A stretch of 51,309 bases of DNA from contig CALJZN010000032.1 in NCBI GenBank assembly GCA_937983405.1, forward strand, positions 1 to 51,309. The letters are read 5' to 3'. The DNA is from an uncultured Paracoccaceae bacterium. GTDB taxonomy: Bacteria > Pseudomonadota > Alphaproteobacteria > Rhodobacterales > Rhodobacteraceae. The stretch's first letter is position 1. The number at the start of each line of letters is the position of its first letter. A program made the translations under genes and the position numbers. Of this stretch, positions 40,783 through 48,960 are shown in pieces. Under the pieces are notes generated by a model. It worked only from the letters and a program-made list of their open reading frames with translations, searched no databases and was not told where the DNA came from.

Positions 40783-41679
40783 ATGCCCGAAGCGTTGCCT
40801 GCCCCCCGCGCCGCGCGCTTCGGGGTCTCGGCTGCCCTCGTCACGCCCTTCGCCGCCGACGGCGCCATCGACCCGGCCCGCGCCGGCGACCACGCGGCGC
40901 GGCTTCTGTCCGAGGGCTGCGACAGCGTCACGCTGTTCGGCACCACGGGCGAGGGCGCCTCGCTCGGCCTGCGCGAGCGGGCGGCGCTGCACGACGGGCT
41001 CCTGGCGGCCGGCGTGGCCCCGGAGCGGATCGTCTGCGCGCTGGCCGCCACGGCGCTGGAAACCGCCGTCGACCAGGCCCGCGCGGCGCTGGAGCGCGGC
41101 GCGCGGCGGCTGCTGGCCACCCCGCCGTTCTATTTCAGGGGTCCGGCGGACGACGGGCTTTTTGCCTGGTATGCCGCGCTGATCGCGGCGCTGGGCGGCG
41201 CCGGGCCGCGGCTGATCCTTTACCACATCCCGCAGGTCACCGGCGTGCCGCTGTCGCTGGCCCTGATCCGGCGGCTGCGGGACGCCTTCGGCCCGGCCAT
41301 CCTCGGCGTCAAGGACAGCTCGGGCGACTGGGCGACAAGCCGCGCCCTGCTGGACGAGCCGGACCTGGCCGTCCTGATCGGCGACGAGCGGCTGCTGGCC
41401 CGCGCCGCCCCCCTGGGCGGGGCCGGCGCAATCAGCGGCATGGCGAACCTCTTCCCCGCGCTGCTGGCCCGGATCGTCGCGGGCGGGGCCGAGCCGGCCG
41501 GGCTGGCGGCGCTGGTCGATGCGGTCTGCGCCCATCCGGTCGTGCCGGCGGTCAAGGCGCTGGTCGCCCATCACCGCGGCGATCCCGCCTGGGCGCGGGT
41601 GCGCGCGCCGCTGCTGCCCGCGCCGGCGCCGGTGGCCGCGGCGCTGGCGGCGCGGCTCGACGCGCTGTCGGCCGCCTGA
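40783..41679 (+). CDS. Dihydrodipicolinate synthase family aldolase
   Basis: 298-residue TIM-barrel class I aldolase/lyase. FGVSAALVTPFAADGAIDPARAGDHAARLL starts the barrel; SVTLFGTTGEGASLGLRER carries the Thr-Thr of the family; Tyr147 is in LILYHIPQVTG and the Schiff-base Lys177 in ILGVKDSSGDW. The family includes DapA, NanA and several sugar-acid aldolases; the family position usually occupied by a substrate-specific residue (GDERLLARA) differs from standard DapA, so I do not assign dapA. It is convergent with the Gfo/Idh gene (11-bp gap). Confidence 0.88.
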   Translation: MPEALPAPRAARFGVSAALVTPFAADGAIDPARAGDHAARLLSEGCDSVTLFGTTGEGASLGLRERAALHDGLLAAGVAPERIVCALAATALETAVDQARAALERGARRLLATPPFYFRGPADDGLFAWYAALIAALGGAGPRLILYHIPQVTGVPLSLALIRRLRDAFGPAILGVKDSSGDWATSRALLDEPDLAVLIGDERLLARAAPLGGAGAISGMANLFPALLARIVAGGAEPAGLAALVDAVCAHPVVPAVKALVAHHRGDPAWARVRAPLLPAPAPVAAALAARLDALSAA

Positions 41680-41690
41680 CGGCCCGCCCT

Positions 41691-42728
41691 TCAGGCTTCG
41701 GGGCAGACCGGGCGCCGCGCGCCGGCCGAGGCCAGCACCGCCTCGAGCACCGCCATGGTCCGCAGCCCCTCGTGCCCCGGCACCAGCGGCGGCGCCTCGC
41801 CGCGCACCGCGGCGGCGAACTGGTCGATCTGCCGCACCAGCGGGTCGCCCGCAGGCCGCGGATCGGTGCGGGTGAGGATCGGCGCCCACCAGTCGGGCCG
41901 CCCGGCATAGTGCCACAGCCGCCCCGAGGGCAGTTCGAGCGCGCCTGCGCTGCCCCCGATCAGGCAGCAGAAGGCATCGGTGCGCGGATAGGCCGGGTTC
42001 TCGCCTGCGGTCAGCTCCCAGCTCCAGGGCGCAGGGATGGCATCGGACAGGTTGAAGGTGCCCAGCGCGCCGCTGGCGAAGCGCAGCAGCACCACCGCCG
42101 TGTCCTCCACCGCATGCCCGCGCAGGGCGTTCGAGGCGATGGCCTGCACCTCGGCGATCTCGCCCAGCAGATGCCGCAGCAGGTCGATGTCGTGCGCAAG
42201 GTTCGTCAGCACCGGCCCGGCCCCGGGCGCGCGGCGCCAGGCCGCCTCGAAATAGCCATCGGGCTTGGCGATCCAGAACATCCCCGCCGCCGACACCGGC
42301 CGGCCGATGGCGCCGGCCGCCAGCGCGGCCTTCGCCGCCGCCACCAGCGGGTTGTGCCGGCGGTGGTGGCCCACGGCCAGCACGAGCCCCGCCGCCTCGG
42401 CCGCCGCGACGACGGCGCGGGCGCCGGCGAGGTCGGCCGCCAGCGGCTTTTCCACCAGCACCGGCAGGCCGCGGGCGATGCAGGCCAGCGCCCCCTCGAC
42501 ATGCAGCGCGGTGGGCGTGGCCAGGATCGCCGCCTCGGCCACGCCCTCGCCCAGCCCCTCCAGCGCCGCCGCCCAGGGCACGCCGAGCCCCGCGGCGAGC
42601 GCCTGCGCCTCGGGCAGCGGATCGACGACGGCGGCCAGCCGGGCGCGGGCCGAGGCCGCGATCGCCGCGATGTGCCGCCGCCCGATCAGCCCGGCACCCA
42701 CGACTGCCAGCGCGACCCGTGCCGTCAT
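41691..42728 (-). CDS. Gfo/Idh/MocA family dehydrogenase
   Basis: 345-residue cytosolic NAD(P)-dependent oxidoreductase. The Rossmann fold begins [22 protein letters not shown]; the family motif EKP is in [11 protein letters not shown]; the catalytic-domain block [18 protein letters not shown]-like segment (here [16 protein letters not shown]) supplies the conserved Asp and His. Such enzymes oxidise inositols, sugars or cyclic polyols. The gene overlaps aroQ as ATGA, which links it to dehydroquinate metabolism. Confidence 0.92.
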   Translation of the reverse strand: MTARVALAVVGAGLIGRRHIAAIAASARARLAAVVDPLPEAQALAAGLGVPWAAALEGLGEGVAEAAILATPTALHVEGALACIARGLPVLVEKPLAADLAGARAVVAAAEAAGLVLAVGHHRRHNPLVAAAKAALAAGAIGRPVSAAGMFWIAKPDGYFEAAWRRAPGAGPVLTNLAHDIDLLRHLLGEIAEVQAIASNALRGHAVEDTAVVLLRFASGALGTFNLSDAIPAPWSWELTAGENPAYPRTDAFCCLIGGSAGALELPSGRLWHYAGRPDWWAPILTRTDPRPAGDPLVRQIDQFAAAVRGEAPPLVPGHEGLRTMAVLEAVLASAGARRPVCPEA

Positions 42729-43162
42729 TGCAGCAGGCTTGCCAGCCGGCGCAGGGCAAGCCGGTAGCCCTCGGTCCCGCAGCCGGCGATCACGCCCTCG
42801 GCGCGCAGCGAGACATAGGAGTGGTGGCGGAACGCCTCGCGCCGGTGGATGTTGGAGATGTGCACCTCGATCACCGGCCCCTCGAAGGCGTTCAGCGCGT
42901 CGAGGATCGCGACCGAGGTATGGGTGAAGGCCCCGGGGTTGATGATGATGCCTGCGGCCCGCTCACGCGCCGCGTGGATGGTGTCGATGATCGCCCCCTC
43001 GTGGTTCGACTGGAACATCGCCACCGCAAGCCCCAGCTCGCGGCCCAGCGCGGCGCAGGCGGCCTCGATGTCGGCCAGCGTCTCGCGGCCGTAGACCTCG
43101 GGCTGGCGCTGGCCCAGCAGGTTCAGGTTGGGGCCGTTCAGGATGTAGACGGTCTTGGTCAT
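42725..43162 (-). CDS. aroQ: 3-Dehydroquinate dehydratase, type II
   Basis: 145-residue dodecameric-type enzyme interconverting 3-dehydroquinate and 3-dehydroshikimate. The active-site blocks are [19 protein letters not shown] (catalytic Tyr lid), [32 protein letters not shown] and [19 protein letters not shown]-like (here [14 protein letters not shown], with the catalytic His). Type II enzymes serve either biosynthesis or quinate catabolism. Here it is divergent from a TRAP transporter and a QsuD-type dehydrogenase, favouring the catabolic role. Confidence 0.96.
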   Translation of the reverse strand: MTKTVYILNGPNLNLLGQRQPEVYGRETLADIEAACAALGRELGLAVAMFQSNHEGAIIDTIHAARERAAGIIINPGAFTHTSVAILDALNAFEGPVIEVHISNIHRREAFRHHSYVSLRAEGVIAGCGTEGYRLALRRLASLLQ

Positions 43163-43188
43163 CGCGTGCTTCCCATGCCCGGCGCGGC

Positions 43189-43221
43189 GGCGCGGCGCGG
43201 CCGGTCCCGCCGCGCCGCGCC
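43189..43221. other. GC hairpin in the aroQ/dctP divergent region
   Basis: GGCGCGGCGCGG (43189-43200) pairs perfectly with CCGCGCCGCGCC (43210-43221) across a 9-nt loop. It lies 26 bp upstream of aroQ, so it may be in its leader. The rest of the 170-bp gap holds GCTAATCC at 43239-43246, a possible -10 box for dctP, without a clear -35 box. Confidence 0.55.
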
Positions 43222-43332
43222 CGCGCCCGTCGCACCGGCTAATCCTTCCCTGTGGACAGCGCCAGACGGAAATGGCACCTCTCGGCCATCGGGCCGGTCC
43301 TGCGGACCCGCAACAAGACTGGGAGGACATCG

Positions 43333-44325
43333 ATGCCATCCATCCTTTCCCGCCGCGCGCTGCTGGGCAGCACGGCCGCAGCCGCCGCGGCCGCGCTGGC
43401 CGGGGCGCCGGCGCGGGCGCAGACGATCACGCTGCGGCTTTCCTCGCCCGCCACGCCCACCGACCGCCGCGCCGTCGCGCTGACCGAGGTCTTCGCCCCC
43501 GCGGTCGCCGATTTCGCCACCTTCGAGCCGCACTGGAACGCATCGCTCTTCCGCCAGGGCACCGAGCTTGAGGCGATCGCGCGCGGCAACCTCGAGATGT
43601 CGATCACCTCGGCGCAGGAGCTGGCGGTGTTCTTCCCCGAGTTCTCGGTCTTCACGGCGGGCTATCTGCACCGCGACGCCGCGCATCAGGTGGCGGTGTT
43701 CGGCAGCCCGGCGATGGCCCCCTTCAAGGCCAGGGTCGAGGCCGAGCTGGGCGTGAAGCTGCTGACGGTGATGTATCTCGGCCGGCGCAACCTGAACCTG
43801 CGCATCGACAGGACGGTGATGACCCCCGACGACCTGGCCGGCGTGCGCCTGCGCATGCCCGGCACCGATGCCTGGCAGTTCCTGGGCGCGGCGCTTGGGG
43901 CCAACCCGCTGCCGATGGCCTTCACCGAGGTCTACACCGCGCTCCAGACCGGCGCCATCGACGGCGAGGACAATCCGCTGCCGACGGTGCGCGACAGCAA
44001 GTTCTACGAGGTGATCAAGCAGATCGTGCTGACCTCGCATCTGGTCGATCTCAACTATCTCGCCTTCTCCCGGCGGGTGTGGGAGCGGCTGACGGCCGGG
44101 CAGCAGGCGCGCGTGCAGGCCGCCGCCGACGCCGCGGCCGAAAGCGCCCGCCAGCAGCAGCTCGCGCTCGAGGCCGAGCTGGTGCAGTTCTTCAAGGATC
44201 AGGGCCTTCGGGTCTACGAGCCCGACCTGCCCGCCTTCCGCGCCCGGGTGCAGGCGGCCTATCTCGCCTCGGACTACTCGAAGGCCTGGCCGGCGGGGAT
44301 CGTGGACACGATCAACGCGCTTTAG
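43333..44325 (+). CDS. TRAP transporter solute-binding protein
   Basis: 330-residue DctP-family periplasmic receptor. The N-terminus has a twin-arginine-like signal (SRRALLGST, then a poly-Ala core) with cleavage after ARA (29). The conserved ligand Arg sits in [12 protein letters not shown], followed by [29 protein letters not shown], typical of the family. DctP proteins bind carboxylates; with a QsuD-type dehydrogenase downstream, quinate or shikimate is a likely ligand. GGGAGG precedes the ATG. Confidence 0.94.
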   Translation: MPSILSRRALLGSTAAAAAAALAGAPARAQTITLRLSSPATPTDRRAVALTEVFAPAVADFATFEPHWNASLFRQGTELEAIARGNLEMSITSAQELAVFFPEFSVFTAGYLHRDAAHQVAVFGSPAMAPFKARVEAELGVKLLTVMYLGRRNLNLRIDRTVMTPDDLAGVRLRMPGTDAWQFLGAALGANPLPMAFTEVYTALQTGAIDGEDNPLPTVRDSKFYEVIKQIVLTSHLVDLNYLAFSRRVWERLTAGQQARVQAAADAAAESARQQQLALEAELVQFFKDQGLRVYEPDLPAFRARVQAAYLASDYSKAWPAGIVDTINAL

Positions 44326-44334
44326 GGGCGGGCC

Positions 44335-44835
44335 TTGCGCCGGCTGCTGGGCTGGGGGCGACGCGGGGCGGACGCGGTGGCGGCGGCGATGCTCGCCGCC
44401 CTGTTCGCGGCCTTCATCCTGCAGATCGCCTCGCGCTATGCCTTCGGCTGGTCGGTGGGCTGGACGGTCGAGGTCTGCCTCACGCTGTGGCTGTGGCTGG
44501 TGTTCTGGACCTGCGCCTTCTGCCTGGACGACCGCGACCATGTGCGCTTCGACATCCTGCTGATGGCGATGCGGGCGCGGATGCGGCGGGCCTTTGCCCT
44601 GGTCTCGGCCGGCGCGATCGTGGTCGCGCTGGCCGCGGCGCTGCCCGACACCTGGGACTATGTCGACTTCCTCCGGCTGAAGCGCAGCGCGACGCTGCGG
44701 GTCCGGCTGAACTATGTGTTCTCGATCTACATCCTGTTCTCGGTGGCGCTGATCCTGCGCCATCTCTGGATCGGGGTTGCGGCCCTGCGCGCGGCGCCCG
44801 ACGCAGGCGCCCCCGCGGCCGGCGGCGCGCGGTGA
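44335..44835 (+). CDS. TRAP transporter small permease (DctQ)
   Basis: 166-residue four-helix inner-membrane protein. ILQIASRYAFGWSVGWTVEVCLTLWLWLVFW and DHVRFDILL are DctQ hallmarks. The start is TTG (44335), 9 bp after the receptor gene stop, with GGGGCGGG upstream; its stop overlaps the large permease start as GTGA. Confidence 0.92.
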   Translation: MRRLLGWGRRGADAVAAAMLAALFAAFILQIASRYAFGWSVGWTVEVCLTLWLWLVFWTCAFCLDDRDHVRFDILLMAMRARMRRAFALVSAGAIVVALAAALPDTWDYVDFLRLKRSATLRVRLNYVFSIYILFSVALILRHLWIGVAALRAAPDAGAPAAGGAR

Positions 44836-46127
44836 GCACGGCCTTCCTTCTGTGCCTGCTGGCGCTGTTCGGGCTGGCGGCCGTCGCGATGCCCATCGGC
44901 TATGCGATGCTGGTGTCGGCCGTGGTCTACCTTGCCGCCAAGGGCCAGGGGCTGGGCATCGCGGGCGAGCAGCTGATGCAGGGGCTCTACGACAGCTTCG
45001 TGCTGCTGGCGGTGCCGCTGTTCATCGTCGCGGCGAACATCATGAACGCGGGCAGCATCTCGGAGCGGCTGCTGGCCTTCTGCGTCGCCGTCGTGGGCCG
45101 GTTCCGCGGCGGGCTCGGCCATGTCAACGTCGTGGCCTCGCTGATCTTTTCGGGCATGTCGGGCTCGGCGGTGGCCGACGCGGCGGGCATCGGCAAGATC
45201 ATCGTCGAGATGATGGTCAAGACCGGCCGCTACAGCCGCGGCTATGCCGCCGCAATCACCGCGGCCTCGGCCACCATCGGCCCGATCATCCCGCCATCGA
45301 TCCCGATGGTGATCTATGCGCTCGTCTCGGACCAGTCGATCGGCTACCTCTTTCTGGCCGGCATCCTGCCCGGGCTGCTGATGGGCGTGGTGCTGATGGC
45401 GATGAACGCGGCCATCGCCCGCCGCCGCGGCTTTGCCACGGACGAGGTCGTGCCGGTGCGGCAGTTGCCCCGGCTCACGCTGCGCGCGTTCCCCGCGCTG
45501 ATGATGCCGGTGATCCTGCTTTACGGCATCTACGGCGGCATCACGACGCCGACCGAGGCCGCCGCGGTCGCCGCCCTCTATGCGCTGCTCCTTGCCGGGC
45601 TGGTCTACCGCGCGCTAAGCCTCGGGACGCTCTACGGCATCTTCGCCACCTCGGCCCGGCAGGCGGCCGCGGTCGGCATCGTCATCGGCGGCGCGCTGAT
45701 CTTCAACTACATCGTCGCGACCGAGAACATCCCCCGCACGCTGGGCGTCTGGATCGACGGGCTGGGCATCCCGCCGCTCGCCTTCCTGTTCGTGGTCATG
45801 GCGATGCTGCTGCTGCTGGGCTGCGTGCTGGACGCCTCGACGATCCTTCTGGTGATCGTGCCGCTGTTCCTGCCGGCCTGCCGGGTGCTGGGCATCGACC
45901 TGGTGCATTTCGGCGTCGTCGTCGTGGTCAACTGCATGATCGGGCTGATCACCCCGCCCTACGGGATCCTTCTGTTCGTCATCAACGCCGTCACCGGCAT
46001 CCCGCTGCGCGCGATCATCGTCGAGGTGCTGCCCTTCATCGTCGTGCTGCTCGTCGCGCTGGTCCTGCTGGTCGTCTTTCCCGGGATCACCCTGTGGCTG
46101 CCGCGCCAGTTCGGCTATCCCTTCTGA
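44832..46127 (+). CDS. TRAP transporter large permease (DctM)
   Basis: 431-residue membrane protein with about 12 helices. Typical segments are AVPLFIVAANIMNAG, GHVNVVASLIFSGMSGSAVADAAGIGKI, TIGPIIPPSIPMVIYALVSDQSIG, GGITTPTEAAAVAALYALL and NCMIGLITPPYGILLFVI. It uses the sodium gradient to import the receptor's ligand. GTG start at 44832 within the dctQ stop overlap. Confidence 0.95.
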   Translation: MSTAFLLCLLALFGLAAVAMPIGYAMLVSAVVYLAAKGQGLGIAGEQLMQGLYDSFVLLAVPLFIVAANIMNAGSISERLLAFCVAVVGRFRGGLGHVNVVASLIFSGMSGSAVADAAGIGKIIVEMMVKTGRYSRGYAAAITAASATIGPIIPPSIPMVIYALVSDQSIGYLFLAGILPGLLMGVVLMAMNAAIARRRGFATDEVVPVRQLPRLTLRAFPALMMPVILLYGIYGGITTPTEAAAVAALYALLLAGLVYRALSLGTLYGIFATSARQAAAVGIVIGGALIFNYIVATENIPRTLGVWIDGLGIPPLAFLFVVMAMLLLLGCVLDASTILLVIVPLFLPACRVLGIDLVHFGVVVVVNCMIGLITPPYGILLFVINAVTGIPLRAIIVEVLPFIVVLLVALVLLVVFPGITLWLPRQFGYPF

Positions 46128-46158
46128 CCGGCCCCCTTGCTGCCCCGGTGCCCCCCCG

Positions 46159-47055
46159 ATGACCGACCCCGAGCCGACGCCCCGCGCCCCCCTGCCCGCC
46201 CCGCGGCGCCCGGCCGTGCTGGTCGGGCTGATCGGCGCGGGCATCGGGGCCTCGCGCACCCCCGCGATGCACGAGGCCGAGGCCGCGCGCCTCGGCCTGC
46301 CGCTGAGCTACCGGCTGATCGACAGCGACGCCCTGCCCCGCGGCCCGGCCGACCTGGCGACGATCCTGCGCGCGGCCGAGCTCTGCGGCTTTGCGGGCCT
46401 CAACGTCACCTATCCCTTCAAGGTCGAGGTGCTGGCGCATCTGGACAGCCTGTCCGAGGGCGCGCGGCGGGTCGGCGCGGTCAACACCGTCGTGCTGAAG
46501 GCCGGCCGGCGCGAGGGGCACAACACCGACCATTCGGGCTTTGCCGCCGCCTTCGCGGCCGAGATGCCCGATGCCCCCCGCGACCGGGTGCTGCTGATCG
46601 GGGCGGGCGGGGCGGGGGGCGCGGTGGCGCAGGCGCTGGTCGAGGCGGGCGTGCGCGAGCTGCTGATCTTCGACACCGCGCCCGGCCGCGCGGCGGCGCT
46701 TGCCGACCGGATCGTCGCGCAGACCCCCGGCGCGCGGGCCGCGGCCGCCGCCTCGGTCGAGGGTGCGGCCGCCCGGGGCCTTGACGGGGTGGTGAACGCG
46801 ACGCCCGTGGGCATGGCCGGGCTGCCCGGCACGCCCTTCCCTGCCCGCCTGCTCGACCCCCGCCTGTGGGTGGCCGACATCGTCTATCTGCCGCTCGAGA
46901 CCCGCCTGCTGGCCGAGGCGCGCGCGGCCGGCTGCCGCACCATGTCCGGCGCCGGGATGGCGGTGTTCCAGGCCGTCGACGCCTTCCGGCTGTTCACCGG
47001 CGCCTGCGCCTCGCCGGCGCAGATGCGCGCCACCTTCGACGCGATGGGGCCCTAG
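46159..47055 (+). CDS. Quinate/shikimate dehydrogenase (QsuD type)
   Basis: 298-residue member of the AroE superfamily. Substrate site: Ser32-Arg-Thr34-Pro in GIGASRTPAMHEAE, catalytic Lys88 in LNVTYPFK and Asp124 in HNTDHSGF. The SRTPAMHEAE string and the C-terminal QAVDAFRLFTG strongly resemble, from memory, the NAD-dependent quinate/shikimate dehydrogenase of Corynebacterium glutamicum rather than biosynthetic AroE (SxS). LLIGAGGAGGAVAQAL is the nucleotide fold, followed by FDTAP, where an acidic residue suits NAD+ over NADP+. Encoded 31 bp after dctM, so it is part of the TRAP operon. Confidence 0.9.
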   Translation: MTDPEPTPRAPLPAPRRPAVLVGLIGAGIGASRTPAMHEAEAARLGLPLSYRLIDSDALPRGPADLATILRAAELCGFAGLNVTYPFKVEVLAHLDSLSEGARRVGAVNTVVLKAGRREGHNTDHSGFAAAFAAEMPDAPRDRVLLIGAGGAGGAVAQALVEAGVRELLIFDTAPGRAAALADRIVAQTPGARAAAAASVEGAAARGLDGVVNATPVGMAGLPGTPFPARLLDPRLWVADIVYLPLETRLLAEARAAGCRTMSGAGMAVFQAVDAFRLFTGACASPAQMRATFDAMGP

Positions 47056-47141
47056 ACCCCGACGCGCGCCCCCGCTGTCTGCCCCGCGCCTGACGCCTGC
47101 GCCGGGGAAGCGATGCGGGCGGGCCTTGACGCGGACCGATA

Positions 47142-47176
47142 TTGCGAACACTTCTCAGCCTGGGAAACGTTCGCAA
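47142..47176. promoter_or_regulatory. Palindromic operator upstream of sitA
   Basis: TTGCGAACACTTCTCA (47142-47157), GCC, TGGGAAACGTTCGCAA (47161-47176). The arms match at 13 of 16 positions, with eight perfect outer bases. It lies between TTGACG (47126-47131, a -35 candidate) and the sitA GTG start, so a bound repressor would block transcription. The TTGCGAA...TTCTCA half-site resembles sites of the Fur/Mur family, which is known to control sit operons in alphaproteobacteria; this link is inference. Confidence 0.6.
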
Positions 47177-47185
47177 GGTCCTGCC

Positions 47186-48157
47186 GTGGCCCCGCCTCGC
47201 ACCGCGCGTGCCGTCCTGCTCGCCGCTGCCGTTGCCCTGCCCGGCGCGGCGGGGGCGGCGCCCGCCCGCGTCGTCGCGACCGTCGGCATGCTGGCCGAAA
47301 CCGCCGCGACGCTGGCGGGCGCCTGCGCCGAGGTCGCGGCGCTGATCAGGCCGGGCGCCGACCCGCATCTGTACGAGGCGACGCCGGGCGACATCCGCCG
47401 CCTGCAGGGGGCCGACCTGATCCTCTATCTCGGCCTCGGGCTCGAGGGGCGGCTTGCCGGGGTGCTCGAGCGTCTGGGCGCGCGGCAGAGGGTGCTCGCC
47501 GTGGGTGCGGCCCTTCCGGCGGACCTTCTGATGACCGACGGCGACGGGGTGACGGACCCCCATGTGTGGATGGACCCCGCCCTCTGGGCCCGGACGCTGC
47601 CGGCCATCGCGGCGGCCCTTGCCACGGCCGCGCCGGACTGCGCCGAGGGGATCGCGGCGCGCGCCGATGCCCATGCCGCCGAACTTGCCGCGCTGCACGC
47701 CTGGGCCGCCGCGACGCTGGCCGCCCTGCCCGAGGATCGCCGGGTGCTGATCACCGCGCATGACGCCTTCGGCTATTTCGGCCGCGCGTTCGGCCTGAGG
47801 GTCGAGGCGATCCAGGGCCTTTCCACCGCCGCCGAGGCGGGCATCGCCGACATCCGCGCCACCGCGCGGCTCGCGGCCGAGCTGCGCGTGCCGGCGGTGT
47901 TCGTCGAGACCACGATCAACCCCCGCACCGTCGAGGCGGTGGTCGCCGCCGCCCGCGACCTTGGCCACGACGTCGCCCTCGGCCCCGCGCTGTACGCCGA
48001 TGCGATGGGCCCGCCGGGCACGCCCGAGGGCACGCTGATCGGGATGCTGCGCTGGAACGTCGCCGCGATCGCGGGCGCGCTTGGCGCCCCGGCCGGGCCG
48101 CTGCCGGCCGCGCTCGACGCCTGGGCCGCGCGCGCCGGGCTCGCGCCGGGGAACTGA
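47186..48157 (+). CDS. sitA: Manganese/iron ABC transporter substrate-binding protein
   Basis: 323-residue cluster A-I receptor. Metal ligands expected for the PsaA/SitA/MntC group are His in GADPHLYEATPGD, His in TDPHVWMDPALW, Glu in AVFVETTINPRT and Asp in ALYADAMGPPGT. The His-rich loop of ZnuA is missing, which favours Mn/Fe over Zn. A signal peptide (APPRTARAVLLAAAVALPGAAGA) begins at the GTG at 47186, which has AAGG 8 nt upstream. An in-frame TTG at 47126 would place the operator inside the gene and was not chosen. Confidence 0.9.
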   Translation: MAPPRTARAVLLAAAVALPGAAGAAPARVVATVGMLAETAATLAGACAEVAALIRPGADPHLYEATPGDIRRLQGADLILYLGLGLEGRLAGVLERLGARQRVLAVGAALPADLLMTDGDGVTDPHVWMDPALWARTLPAIAAALATAAPDCAEGIAARADAHAAELAALHAWAAATLAALPEDRRVLITAHDAFGYFGRAFGLRVEAIQGLSTAAEAGIADIRATARLAAELRVPAVFVETTINPRTVEAVVAAARDLGHDVALGPALYADAMGPPGTPEGTLIGMLRWNVAAIAGALGAPAGPLPAALDAWAARAGLAPGN

Positions 48158-48168
48158 GCCCCGCGGCC

Positions 48169-48960
48169 ATGCCCCCCCGTCCGGCCGGATCCCCCGCCTC
48201 TGCCCCCCTGCACGAGCCCGACCTTGCCCTGCATGTCGAGGACCTGACCGTCAGCTACCACGACCGCCCGGTGCTGTGGGACATCGACGTGGACATCCCG
48301 CCCGGGGTCATGGCCGCCGTGGTCGGCCCCAACGGCGCGGGGAAAAGCACGCTGCTCAAGGCCGTCCTCGGCCTCGTGCGGCCGACGGCGGGGCATGTGC
48401 GCCTGTTCGGCCGCCCCTATCCCGAGGTGCGCCGCCGCGTCGCCTATGTGCCGCAGCGCGCGAGCGTGGACTGGGACTTTCCCACCACCGCGCTCGACGT
48501 GGTGACGATGGGCACCTACGGCCGGCTCGGCTGGCTGCGCCGCCCCGGCCGGGCCGAGCGCGCGGACGCCCGCGCCGCGCTGGCCGAGGTGGGGCTGGCC
48601 GACTATGCCGACCGCCAGATCGGCCGGCTCTCGGGCGGCCAGCAGCAGCGCGTGTTCCTCGCCCGCGCCCTGGTGCAGGGGGCCGACCTCTACATCCTGG
48701 ACGAGCCCATGGCGGGCGTCGACGCCCCCACCGAGCGCGCCATCGTCGATCTGCTGCGGGGGCTGCGCGACCGCGGGCGCACCGTGCTTGTGGTGCACCA
48801 CGACCTTGCGACGGTGACGCGCTATTTCGACTGGCTGGTGATGCTGAACCTGCGCATCGTGGCGCAGGGGCCGGTGGCGCAGGTCTACACCGCCGCCAAC
48901 CTGCGGGCGACCTACGGCGGCGCGGTGGCGCTGCTCGACACGCCCTCCGCCCCGCCATGA
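48169..48960 (+). CDS. sitB: Manganese/iron ABC transporter ATP-binding protein
   Basis: 263-residue ATPase. Walker A GPNGAGKS (53-60), VAYVPQRASVDWDFPTTALDVVTMG as the Q-loop region typical of metal importers, signature LSGGQQQRVFLARALV, Walker B LYILDEPMAGVD and switch His in VVHHDL. Starts 11 bp after sitA; stop overlaps sitC as ATGA. Confidence 0.95.
   Translation: MPPRPAGSPASAPLHEPDLALHVEDLTVSYHDRPVLWDIDVDIPPGVMAAVVGPNGAGKSTLLKAVLGLVRPTAGHVRLFGRPYPEVRRRVAYVPQRASVDWDFPTTALDVVTMGTYGRLGWLRRPGRAERADARAALAEVGLADYADRQIGRLSGGQQQRVFLARALVQGADLYILDEPMAGVDAPTERAIVDLLRGLRDRGRTVLVVHHDLATVTRYFDWLVMLNLRIVAQGPVAQVYTAANLRATYGGAVALLDTPSAPP

Noticed and set aside
41691-42728. The Gfo/Idh gene as part of one operon with the DHDPS-family gene
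   Set aside because: The two genes face each other and meet tail to tail 11 bp apart, so they cannot share a transcript; only aroQ is coupled to the Gfo/Idh gene.
47126-47185. An earlier TTG start for sitA
   Set aside because: It would put a 35-bp palindrome and a -35-like box inside the coding sequence and add 20 residues before a normal signal peptide.
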